A stretch of 64,000 nt of DNA from Pseudomonadota bacterium (GTDB taxonomy: Bacteria > Pseudomonadota > Gammaproteobacteria > Steroidobacterales > Steroidobacteraceae), in assembly GCA_021805865.1 (NCBI GenBank), contig JAJZDX010000017.1, positions 36,242 to 100,241 on the forward strand, given 5' to 3'. The position numbers and the translations under genes were made by a program. Shown here piece after piece: positions 35,958 through 44,372 of the stretch (position 1 is the first letter of the stretch; every line of letters begins with the position of its first letter). The notes under the pieces were generated by a model. It saw only the letters and a program-made list of their open reading frames with translations. It had not been told where the DNA came from and searched no databases.

Positions 35958-37580
35958 ATGTCCGCGGCCGCGCCGATACCGAAGCGGTCGAGCGGGCGCG
36001 ATCGGCCCGAGGCGATCGTGGTGGGCGCGGGCCACAACGGGCTCGTCGCCGCCTGCTACCTGGCGGGCGCGGGCGTGAAGGTGCTGGTGCTGGAGCGTAA
36101 TGCCTACATCGGCGGCGCTGCGGTCAGCCGCCGGCTGTTCGGGGGCTTCACGTACTCGAACTGCTCCTACGTGTGCAGTCTGCTGCGCACCGAGATCATC
36201 CGGGCGCTCGAGCTGCCCTCGTACGGATTGCAGATCATTCCGTACGAGGGCGGATGCACCCTGATGCGCGACGGCGGGCATCTCGCCCTCTACGACAACC
36301 ACGACGCGCTGCGGCGCGAGATCGGCAGGCATTCGCACCGGGATGCCGAGGCCTACGACCGGTTCGTGCGGGATATGCTGCGGCACTGCAGGTTCATCAA
36401 GCCGCTGCTGCTGCGCGCTCCGCCCGACCCCACGACGTTGCGGCCGCGCGACCTGCGCGAGCTCCTGTATCTCGGCCGGCACTTCACGGGCCTCGGCGAG
36501 GAGCGCATGTACGATACGCTGCGGTTCTGGACGATGAGCTGCGCGGATCTGCTCGATGAGTACTTCGAGAGCGAGATCGTCAAGGCGCACCTGGCCGGCA
36601 GCTCGATCATCGGCACCGCGCTCGGCCCGCGCTCGCCCGGAACCGCTTACGTCCTGCTGCACCACTACATGGGCAGCATCGATGGCACGGTGGGCGCGTG
36701 GGGTTTCGCGCGCGGCGGCATGGGCGCGATCACCCAGGCGCTGGCGAGCGCGTTGCGCGCGCGCGGCGGTGAGATCCGCACCGAAGCGTCCGTGGACCGT
36801 ATCCTCACCCGCAACGGCCGCGCCACCGGAGTGGTTCTCTGCGGCGGAGAGGAGCTGCACGCCAAGATCGTGGTATCGAACCTCGACGTGCGCCGCACGT
36901 TCCTCGAGTCAATGGACGCGGCGGATCTGCCCGAGGAGTTCCTCGCGCAGGTGAGGCGCTTCAAGATCCGCGGCTCCTCCGGCAAGCTCAACATCGCCCT
37001 CGACGGTCTGCCGCGCTTCCCGGCGATTCCGCCCGGCGCTCCTTGCATCCGGGGCGACCTGCACGTGACCGATACGATCGACATGCTCGAGCGGGCCTAC
37101 GACGATTGGAAAGAGGGGCGCTGGTCGCAGCGCCCCTATATCGACATGCTCATTCCGACGCAGATCGATCCGACCATGGCCCCGCCGGGCAAGCACTACA
37201 TGTCGGTCTTCGTACAGTACTGCCCGTACCACCTTGCCGAGGGCCCATGGACCGAGGAGCGCCGCGCGCGCTTCGGGCAGACCGTCATCGACAGCATCGC
37301 GCAGCACAGTCCGGGCTTCGAGGATCTCATCCTGCACGCGGAGATCCGCACCCCTTGGGAGATCGAGAAGGAGGTCGGCCTGACCGAAGGCAACATCTTT
37401 CAGGGCGAGCTCACGTTCGATCAGCTGCTGTTCAATCGCCCGATCCCGGGGTATGCGCAATACCGCTCGCCGGTCCGGGGGCTGTACATGTGCGGCTCGA
37501 GCACTCACCCGGGCGGCGGGGTGATGGGAGCCCCGGGCGCGAACTCGGCGGCCGCGATCCTGCAGGACCTGCGCCGGTGA
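35958..37580 (+). CDS. CrtI/PYROXD2-like FAD-dependent oxidoreductase (first of pair)
   Basis: The 540-residue FAD protein has the dinucleotide fold at about residues 18-48 (AIVVGAGHNGLVAACYLAGA, LVLERNAYIGGAAVSR). The FAD-closing C-terminal motif is RGLYMCGSSTHPGGGVMGAP. The family includes phytoene desaturases and the uncharacterised PYROXD2 group. No carotenoid genes lie nearby, and the operon carries amine genes, so a role in oxidising a C-N bond is inferred. About 35% of residues appear shared with the next gene by eye, suggesting duplication or a heterodimer. The stop overlaps the next start (GTGA), a sign of tight coupling. Confidence 0.8.
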   Translation: MSAAAPIPKRSSGRDRPEAIVVGAGHNGLVAACYLAGAGVKVLVLERNAYIGGAAVSRRLFGGFTYSNCSYVCSLLRTEIIRALELPSYGLQIIPYEGGCTLMRDGGHLALYDNHDALRREIGRHSHRDAEAYDRFVRDMLRHCRFIKPLLLRAPPDPTTLRPRDLRELLYLGRHFTGLGEERMYDTLRFWTMSCADLLDEYFESEIVKAHLAGSSIIGTALGPRSPGTAYVLLHHYMGSIDGTVGAWGFARGGMGAITQALASALRARGGEIRTEASVDRILTRNGRATGVVLCGGEELHAKIVVSNLDVRRTFLESMDAADLPEEFLAQVRRFKIRGSSGKLNIALDGLPRFPAIPPGAPCIRGDLHVTDTIDMLERAYDDWKEGRWSQRPYIDMLIPTQIDPTMAPPGKHYMSVFVQYCPYHLAEGPWTEERRARFGQTVIDSIAQHSPGFEDLILHAEIRTPWEIEKEVGLTEGNIFQGELTFDQLLFNRPIPGYAQYRSPVRGLYMCGSSTHPGGGVMGAPGANSAAAILQDLRR

Positions 37581-39139
37581 GCGCCTCCCGTTACGACTGC
37601 ATCGTCGTCGGAGGCGGCCACAACGGCCTCACCTGCGCGGCGTACCTCGCCAGGGCGGGGCGCTCCGTGCTCGTTCTCGAGGCGCAGGAGGCCGTCGGCG
37701 GAGCGGCGCGCACACGGGAATTCGCCCCGGGGTTCCGGGTGTCCGCGTGCGCCCATCTGCTGCACCTGATGCCCGGTTGGCTCTCCCGGGAGCTCGACCT
37801 GGCGCGTCGCGGGCTGCGCATGGCCGCCGAGCGCATGCCGACCTTCGCGCTTTCCGCCACGGACGGGGTGCTGCGGATCGACCCACGCGCACAGGACCCA
37901 CCGGCCGGATTGAGCGACGCCGATGCGCGCGCCTACCCGCGGTACGCGGCGCGCATGAACCGGTTGGCCGCGGCATTGCGTCCGCTGCTCGAGGCGGTGC
38001 CGCCGCGTCTCGGCACCGGCGATTGGCGCGATCGGCTGGCGCTGTTGCGCCTGGGATCGCGGTTGCGCCTCATCGGACGGCGCGACCTGCGCGAGGCGTT
38101 GCGTATCGGTGGCATGTGCGTGCAGGACCTGCTCGATGAGCACTTCGAGAGTCCCCTGCTCAAGGGTGCGCTCGCCTTCGATGCGGTCCTCGGCACCAAT
38201 TACGGACCGCGCTCCCCGGGAACGGTGTTCACTCTTTTATATCGCATGGCGGCCGGCACGGCGTCGGCGCATGCCCTCTCGCAGCCTGCCGGCGGGCTCG
38301 GGGCGCTGTGCGAAGCGCTTGCCGCCGCCGCGAGCGGCGCCGGCGCGGAGATCCGCACGGGGGTGCCCGTGGCGAGCATCGTGCTGCGGGACGACCGCGC
38401 CGCCGGCGTGCGCCTGGAGACGGGCGAGGAGCTCAAGGCCGGGTGCGTCATCTCCAATGCGGATCCCGGCACGACCTACCTGGGTCTGCTCGGGGCCGAG
38501 CATCTCGACACCGGCTTCGTGCGCCGCGTGGCTCACCTGCGTACCCGGGGCATGGCCGCAAAACTGCACTTGGCGCTCGAGCGCCCCCCGCGCTTCGCGG
38601 GCCTCGACGATCCTTCGCCCGGACGCATCGTGTTGGCGCCGTCTCCCGAGTCGATCGAGCGTGCGTTCAATCACGCCAAGTACGGTGAGTTCTCCACTCA
38701 TCCGGCCCTCGAGATCCTGGTGCCGTCCGCCGCCGACCCGACGCTCGCACCTCCCGGCAAGCATGTGCTGTCGGCGATCGTGCAGTACGCGCCGTATCGT
38801 CTGGCCGCGGGCTGGGCGGGGCATCGGGATCGATTCCTGGATGCGATCCTCGCACAGCTAGAGGCGCATGCGCCGGGGCTGCGCGCCTCGGTGTGCGCCG
38901 CGGAGCTGCTCACTCCGCAGGACATCGAATCGCAGTTTCGCATCCGCGGCGGGCACTGGCACCACGCCGAGCTCGCCCTGGATCAGTTCTTCATGGTGCG
39001 TCCGGTGCCGGGCGCCGCCCAGTATCGCGCGCCCGTGCGCGGCCTGTATCTGTGCGGCGCCGGTTGCCACCCGGGCGGGGGGGTCATGGGAGTCGCCGGG
39101 CGCAATGCGGCGCGCGAGGTCTTGAGAGAGGCGGCCTGA
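37577..39139 (+). CDS. CrtI/PYROXD2-like FAD-dependent oxidoreductase (second of pair)
   Basis: The 520-residue protein starts at GTG 37577, which overlaps the previous stop by 4 bases. FAD motifs are CIVVGGGHNGLTCAAYLARA near the start and RGLYLCGAGCHPGGGVMGVA near the end. A middle stretch, YGPRSPGTVFTLLYRMAAGT, has a close counterpart in the other two CrtI-like proteins of this window. It forms one translational unit with the flavoprotein before it and the GcvT-like protein after it (1 base between stop and start), so the three probably act on one substrate. The exact reaction is unknown. Confidence 0.8.
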   Translation: MSASRYDCIVVGGGHNGLTCAAYLARAGRSVLVLEAQEAVGGAARTREFAPGFRVSACAHLLHLMPGWLSRELDLARRGLRMAAERMPTFALSATDGVLRIDPRAQDPPAGLSDADARAYPRYAARMNRLAAALRPLLEAVPPRLGTGDWRDRLALLRLGSRLRLIGRRDLREALRIGGMCVQDLLDEHFESPLLKGALAFDAVLGTNYGPRSPGTVFTLLYRMAAGTASAHALSQPAGGLGALCEALAAAASGAGAEIRTGVPVASIVLRDDRAAGVRLETGEELKAGCVISNADPGTTYLGLLGAEHLDTGFVRRVAHLRTRGMAAKLHLALERPPRFAGLDDPSPGRIVLAPSPESIERAFNHAKYGEFSTHPALEILVPSAADPTLAPPGKHVLSAIVQYAPYRLAAGWAGHRDRFLDAILAQLEAHAPGLRASVCAAELLTPQDIESQFRIRGGHWHHAELALDQFFMVRPVPGAAQYRAPVRGLYLCGAGCHPGGGVMGVAGRNAAREVLREAA

Positions 39140-39140
39140 G

Positions 39141-40346
39141 ATGCTCACCGAGACCGAGCCGCACTATCGCCAGCCGCTGCTGCGCACGCCGTTTCACGAG
39201 CGCATGCGCGCCTACAGCCAGGTCGATGCCCTCGTCCCGTGGTCCGGGTACAGCACGGTCGATGTGTTCACCGGCGTCGAGCAGGAGTACTTCGCGATAC
39301 GCAACAGCGCCTCGCTCTACGACCTGACCCCCATGGTGAAGTACCGCATCGCAGGTCCGCAGGCCAGGCGCTACCTCGATCGGCTGCTGACGCGGTCCGT
39401 CGGGAAGCTCGCTCCCGGCAGGGTGGCCTACGCCATCTGGTGCGACGATCGCGGCCGGCTGATCGATGACGGCACGGTGTTTCGCATCGCGGAGTCGGAG
39501 TACCGGCTGTGCACCGCCGAGCGCCAGCTCGACTGGCTGCTCGACTCGAGCATCGGGTTCGATGTCGAGATCGCCGAAGTGACGGCCGACATCGCCGCGC
39601 TGGCGCTTCAAGGCCCCTGCTCATGCTCGGTGCTGCGGGCGATGGGACTTGCGGGCGTCGAGGCGCTCGCGCCCTTCGAATTCAAGCACTTTGTCTTCGG
39701 AGCCGGGACCCGGGCGCTCGTCTCGCGCACCGGGTTCACCGGCGACCTCGGGTACGAGCTGTGGGTCGACCCGCCCGAGGCCGAACGGCTCTGGGACGGG
39801 CTGATGGATGCCGGACGAGTCCGTACGATCCGGCCCGTGGGCTCTCGCGCGCTCAACATCGCGCGGCTCGAGGCCGGCTTCCTGATGCCCAACATCGACT
39901 TCGTCTCGAGCGCCCACACCCTGCGCAATGGCACGGCGCGCTCGGCCCTGGAGCTCGCTCTCGGCTGGCTCGTGGACTTCGCCAAGGGCCATTTCACGGG
40001 CCGGCGGGCGCTGCTCGAGGAGAGCCGGCGCAAGCCGCTGCGGCGCCTGGCGGGCCTCGATGTGGTCGGAACCAAGCCCGCCCACAATGCGCTGCTGTAC
40101 TCGGACCGCGCGGGACGCCGGCAGGTCGGCAGCGTGACGTCGGCGGCCTGGTCGCCAACCTGCAAGCGCAACCTCGCGCTGGCGATGCTCGACGCGCCGC
40201 ACTTCGAAATGGGGCGGCAGGTGTGGGCGGAGATCTACGTGAACCGTGAGCTGGTATGGGAGCGGCGCATGGTGCCTGCCCGGGTGGTCGAGCGGCCGTT
40301 CTTCGCGCCCGCGCGCCGCCGGGCCACGCCGGCGGGGGACTTTTGA
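39141..40346 (+). CDS. GcvT/DmdA-like folate-dependent methyl/aminomethyltransferase
   Basis: The 401-residue GcvT-fold protein keeps the catalytic-type Asp in CDDRGRLIDDGTVFR. The three-domain order is the folate-binding fold (ASLYDLTPMVKYRI), the middle LVSRTGFTGDLGYELWVDPP, and the C-terminal barrel (VGSVTSAAWSPTCKRNLALA). It is longer than true glycine-cleavage GcvT, and no gcvH or gcvP is nearby, so it belongs with catabolic demethylases such as DmdA or with sarcosine/DMG-type folate domains. It probably takes a methyl or methylene unit released by the upstream flavoproteins onto tetrahydrofolate (inference). Confidence 0.82.
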   Translation: MLTETEPHYRQPLLRTPFHERMRAYSQVDALVPWSGYSTVDVFTGVEQEYFAIRNSASLYDLTPMVKYRIAGPQARRYLDRLLTRSVGKLAPGRVAYAIWCDDRGRLIDDGTVFRIAESEYRLCTAERQLDWLLDSSIGFDVEIAEVTADIAALALQGPCSCSVLRAMGLAGVEALAPFEFKHFVFGAGTRALVSRTGFTGDLGYELWVDPPEAERLWDGLMDAGRVRTIRPVGSRALNIARLEAGFLMPNIDFVSSAHTLRNGTARSALELALGWLVDFAKGHFTGRRALLEESRRKPLRRLAGLDVVGTKPAHNALLYSDRAGRRQVGSVTSAAWSPTCKRNLALAMLDAPHFEMGRQVWAEIYVNRELVWERRMVPARVVERPFFAPARRRATPAGDF

Positions 40347-40398
40347 GCGCCGCACCCGATAAACGCGGCGAGGGTGGACGGGGCGGGCGCTTGCCGGT

Positions 40399-41577
40399 AT
40401 GTTGACGCCAGCGCAACTGCGGAGCGCCAATGTGACAACAACCGCGCTCACCGGCAACAACGACCGGCCGTGGACCAACCCGGACGCAAAGCCGCAGATC
40501 GTCATCGAAGGGGTCACCAAGACCTTCGGCGCCGTCACTGCGGTCGACAATGTCAGCCTCGGCATCTATCAGAGCGAGATGTTCGCGCTGGTCGGCGCCT
40601 CGGGGTGCGGCAAGACGACGCTGCTGCGCATGTTGGCGGGATTCGAACGTCAGAGCGGCGGACACATCCGGATCGACGGGATCGAGATGAGCGAGGTGCC
40701 GCCGCACGAGCGCCCGGTCAACATGATGTTCCAGTCGTACGCCCTGTTCCCACACATGACCGTGGAGAGCAATGTCGGCTATGGGCTGCGGCGTCTGCCG
40801 CTGAAGCATGCTGAGCGCAAGCGGCGCATCGAGCAGGCGCTCGAGATGGTGCAGCTCGGCTCCCTCGCGCAGCGCAAGCCGCACCAGCTCTCGGGCGGCC
40901 AGCGGCAGCGGGTGGCGCTGGCGCGCGCGCTGATCCGCCAGCCGAAGGTCCTGCTGCTCGATGAGCCACTGTCGGCCCTCGACAAGAAGCTGCGCGAGCA
41001 GACTCAGTTCGAGCTGATGGACCTGCAGTGCAAGGTGGGGATCACGTTCGTCGTGGTGACGCACGACCAGGACGAGGCGATGGCGCTCGCGAGCCGCATC
41101 GCGGTGATGGACCGCGGCCGGGTGATCCAGGTGGGCACGCCCTCGGAGATCTACGAATTCCCAAGCTGCCGGTTCGTTGCCGATTTCGTCGGCACGACGA
41201 ACCTGTTCCAGGGCTCGGTGACGGCGGTCGAGCCCGGCCTCGTGACCGTGCATTGCCCCGAGACCGGCGGCGACATTCTGGTCGATGACGTCGGCCGGTT
41301 CGTGCCCGGCCAGCGCGTGTGGGTGGCGCTGCGGCCGGAGAAGATCCGCCTGAGCAAGCAGCCGCCGGGCGAAGAGCGCATCAACGTGCTGCGGGGGGTC
41401 GTGTGGGAGCTCGGCTATCTCGGGAAATGCTCCACCTACCAGGTGAAGCTCGCGACCGGCAAGCTGGTGACCGCGCTCGGGCAGAACGTGCGGCGCACCT
41501 CGCAGTGGACGATCGACTGGAGCGACGAAGTATACATGAGCTGGCAGGCGGACGCCGCCGTGATCTTGCAATCATAA
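40399..41577 (+). CDS. potG: PotG/PotA-like ABC ATPase
   Basis: The 392-residue ATPase of the split polyamine-type importer has Walker A GASGCGKTTL, Q-loop MMFQSYALFPHM, signature LSGGQRQRVALARAL, Walker B VLLLDEPLSALD and the H-loop THDQDEAM. A C-terminal TOBE regulatory domain follows (LRPEKIRLSK). The N-terminal ~30 residues precede the domain and may be partly leader; an ATG at 40399 is used. The gene is last in the aminotransferase operon, about 9 kb from the permease genes, which implies that the flavoprotein/GcvT pathway consumes the imported solute. Confidence 0.92.
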   Translation: MLTPAQLRSANVTTTALTGNNDRPWTNPDAKPQIVIEGVTKTFGAVTAVDNVSLGIYQSEMFALVGASGCGKTTLLRMLAGFERQSGGHIRIDGIEMSEVPPHERPVNMMFQSYALFPHMTVESNVGYGLRRLPLKHAERKRRIEQALEMVQLGSLAQRKPHQLSGGQRQRVALARALIRQPKVLLLDEPLSALDKKLREQTQFELMDLQCKVGITFVVVTHDQDEAMALASRIAVMDRGRVIQVGTPSEIYEFPSCRFVADFVGTTNLFQGSVTAVEPGLVTVHCPETGGDILVDDVGRFVPGQRVWVALRPEKIRLSKQPPGEERINVLRGVVWELGYLGKCSTYQVKLATGKLVTALGQNVRRTSQWTIDWSDEVYMSWQADAAVILQS

Positions 41578-41718
41578 CTACAACCCGGTTCCCGGACGGA
41601 CGGGGCGAGGAGAATGACATGGGCGCATATCGCAGGTACTTTGGGGCCGGGAGCCGGGCGCTTCCGGAGCGGGTCGCCGTGGCATACGTTGACACGAGCC
41701 TCTCGTTGAACTACGGTA

Positions 41719-41736
41719 TTATCGTGTCAGTAATAA
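41719..41736. promoter_or_regulatory. TTAT-N10-ATAA element before the TonB receptor
   Basis: TTAT-CGTGTCAGTA-ATAA, preceded by GGTA, lies 32 bases upstream of the receptor ATG. It has the same size and flanking GGTA as the element at 22981-22998, suggesting a shared regulator of the two promoters. Confidence 0.4.
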
Positions 41737-41767
41737 AAAGAATCACCGGCACGACGGGGGGAGTCTC

Positions 41768-44245
41768 ATGAATACCGCTCGCAAGTCGCCTTCACCTGAG
41801 CTTGCCCGAGCCCGCGGGGCTCGTACGTGCCCGAAGATCGCGCTCGCGGTGACGGCGGCGCTGTACGGGGCGGCCGCGCTGCAGGCGCGGCCTGCATTGG
41901 CCGCCGTCGCGGGCGGCGCCTTCGGTCCGTCGGCGGTTCTGCAGGAGGTGATCGTCACCGCGACCAAGATGCCGCAGAACGTGCAGGACATCCCCGAGGC
42001 CATCCAGGTGATGACCGGCAAGGATCTCAACGACCTCGACCTCACGCGTTTCCAGACCCTGGCGGCCCATCTGCCGTCCGTGTCCATGGTCAACATGGGG
42101 CCCACCGAGCAGACCTTCAACATGCGCGGTGCCTCCGACGGCTCCAGTGCGAATGCCGCGGACACCTCGACCACCGGATTTTTCCTCGACGACGCTTCCA
42201 CGAGCTACTACGACGCGATTCCCGACCTGCACCTTTACGACATCCAGCGCGTCGAAGTGCTCGACGGCCCCCAAGGCACGCTCTTCGGCGCGAGCGCCAT
42301 GGCGGGCGCCGTGCGCGTCATCACGAACAAGCCGGACTTCAACCGCTTCAGCGCCGGGGTCAGCCTGAACGGCGGCCAGATACAGAACGGCGGACAGAAC
42401 AGCACCGTGGAGGGGTATCTCAACCTGCCCGTGGTCAAGGGCAGCACGGCCATACGGCTGTCGGCTTTCCTGGTGCACCGGGGCGGTTTCATCGACAACG
42501 TGCTGCAGACCAGGCATTGGGTGAACGGGGTCGTTTCCACCAACGCCGAATGGGCACGGAACAACTACAATACGGAAAGGGAGTACGGCGGGCGCGTGGC
42601 CGTCGCGCAGAAGTTCGGCAAGTACTGGAACGCCGTCCTCACCATCAATTTCCAGAATCAGAATGTCGCCGGATCCTGGTCGCAGGATCCGAGTCTGCCG
42701 CCTTATCAGCTGCGCAAGAATGCGCGGTTCGGACCCGAGAACATCCGCGACACGTTCACCGACTACGATCTGCACGTCGAGGGGGATGTCGGCATCGGGG
42801 ATCTGATCTACGCCACGACCTTCTGGACGTATCCGTATCATTACACCAGCGAATACTCCAACTACGTCCAGTACAATCCGTTCCCCGACTCCTATCAAAA
42901 CTCGCCGGCGCTGCTGCAGAGTCTGACCTGCCTGACCGGGCCGACGATCGGGGGCGGAACATCGCCGTACAGCGGCTGCCAGGCACCGATCATGTACGAC
43001 AACTACGACATCTGGACGCGCCAGTGGTCGAACGAGCTGCGTCTGCAGTCGAAGCCGGGCGGCCGTTGGCACTGGCTCGCCGGCCTGTACTGGCAGAAGA
43101 CGCGTCAGCTGTATGACGAATGGTACTACATGCCGGGGATGCAGCCCAACGGTCAGGCCTACCAGAGCGCTCTTTCGTATTACAACACCTACACGCAGGC
43201 CGCTCAGCCCCTGCCGCATGAGTGGTACAGCAGCGTTTCGCGCAACGACACATTCGAGACGGCGGAATTCGGCGATGTGACCTACGACATCACGAAGCGC
43301 TTGAGCATCGAGGGCGGGCTGCGCTGGTTCGACGGGACCTACAGCACCAGCGACCAGTGGGCGTCCTACTTCTATCAGGCGAGGACGCCCTCGCCTCTGT
43401 ACAGCGTCTCGGCGCACAAGCTGACCGGCATGGCGAGCATCTCCTACAAGGTGACTCCGCACCTGATGGTCTACGGGACCTTCAGTCAGGGGTACCGCAT
43501 GGGCGGGGTGAACGGAGGGTACGCGACGTCCTGCTATCAGAACGGCGTGCCGAAAACCTTCACCCCCGACACGCTCGACAACTTCGAGGTGGGCTGGAAA
43601 TCGACCCTGCTGCAGGGGCGCATGCGCTGGAACGGCGCGTTGTATTACATGCCGTGGAACAACTTCCAGGCGCCGATCTATGACGCGTCCATCTGCTCAT
43701 CGGGGACCTTCTTCGCCAACTTCGGCAACGCCCGCATCGAGGGTGCCGAGAGCGACATCGAGTACCGCGTCGTGAAGGGTCTGACGCTTCAGGCTTCGTT
43801 GGACTACAACGACTCGCGCCTGGTCAGCATCAAGCCGGACTTCACCGGCGCGCTCACGCAGATGATCAAGCCCGATGAGCGGCTGCCGATGGTCCCCTTC
43901 TTCGCCTACAGCGCGAGCCTGCGATATGTGCACTCCCTCAGCAGGGCGCTCGACGGGTTCATCCAGTACGACATCGCATACAGGGGCAGCATGTGGAGCG
44001 ATCTGCGCGCCATTGCCAATCCCGCGCTCGGCAGCAAGGGTACGGCGCGCTCGCTGCAGCCGTCATACAGCATCTCCAATATCCGCCTGGGTGTCGAGAA
44101 TTCCACGTGGACCGTCGAGGCGTACGTCACCAATCTGACGAACAAGGACGTCATCCTTCTCGTCAATACGGCCAACTACGATATGCGACAGACGACGAAC
44201 CAGCCGCGTACGTTCGGGCTGAGGATAAGCTACAAATGGCTCTGA
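41768..44245 (+). CDS. TonB-dependent receptor of the quaternary-amine island (first)
   Basis: The 825-residue outer-membrane receptor has a long signal region ending near ARPALA, a TonB box LQEVIVTAT, a plug (IPEAIQVMTGKDLNDLDLTR, VEVLDGPQGTLFGASAMAGA) and a barrel ending LRISYKWL with a terminal aromatic region. The plug is of the IroN/FyuA-like class common in Sphingomonads and Steroidobacter-like bacteria. Its place directly after the ABC ATPase gene and before a phosphoesterase suggests it imports a larger amine, phospholipid head group or metal complex needed by the island. The cargo is not known. Confidence 0.88.
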   Translation: MNTARKSPSPELARARGARTCPKIALAVTAALYGAAALQARPALAAVAGGAFGPSAVLQEVIVTATKMPQNVQDIPEAIQVMTGKDLNDLDLTRFQTLAAHLPSVSMVNMGPTEQTFNMRGASDGSSANAADTSTTGFFLDDASTSYYDAIPDLHLYDIQRVEVLDGPQGTLFGASAMAGAVRVITNKPDFNRFSAGVSLNGGQIQNGGQNSTVEGYLNLPVVKGSTAIRLSAFLVHRGGFIDNVLQTRHWVNGVVSTNAEWARNNYNTEREYGGRVAVAQKFGKYWNAVLTINFQNQNVAGSWSQDPSLPPYQLRKNARFGPENIRDTFTDYDLHVEGDVGIGDLIYATTFWTYPYHYTSEYSNYVQYNPFPDSYQNSPALLQSLTCLTGPTIGGGTSPYSGCQAPIMYDNYDIWTRQWSNELRLQSKPGGRWHWLAGLYWQKTRQLYDEWYYMPGMQPNGQAYQSALSYYNTYTQAAQPLPHEWYSSVSRNDTFETAEFGDVTYDITKRLSIEGGLRWFDGTYSTSDQWASYFYQARTPSPLYSVSAHKLTGMASISYKVTPHLMVYGTFSQGYRMGGVNGGYATSCYQNGVPKTFTPDTLDNFEVGWKSTLLQGRMRWNGALYYMPWNNFQAPIYDASICSSGTFFANFGNARIEGAESDIEYRVVKGLTLQASLDYNDSRLVSIKPDFTGALTQMIKPDERLPMVPFFAYSASLRYVHSLSRALDGFIQYDIAYRGSMWSDLRAIANPALGSKGTARSLQPSYSISNIRLGVENSTWTVEAYVTNLTNKDVILLVNTANYDMRQTTNQPRTFGLRISYKWL

Positions 44246-44372
44246 GGAGCTTGTGCGCGGGCGGACGGCGGTCTCGCCCGTGACCGGGGGGGCGTGCGCC
44301 GCACGAGATTCTCGCGCGGCGCACGTGCCGTGGCGGCCGCTGCCGTTCCGTCTGCGGGTTTCGGAGGGCGTA

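Noticed and set aside
35958..39139. Carotenoid biosynthesis (phytoene desaturases)
   Set aside because: There are no crtB, crtE or other isoprenoid genes nearby, and the operon partners are amine and folate proteins.
44253..44372. Longer N-terminus of the phosphoesterase
   Set aside because: It lacks a ribosome site and adds an Arg-rich stretch, whereas ATG 44373 has GGAGG at proper spacing.
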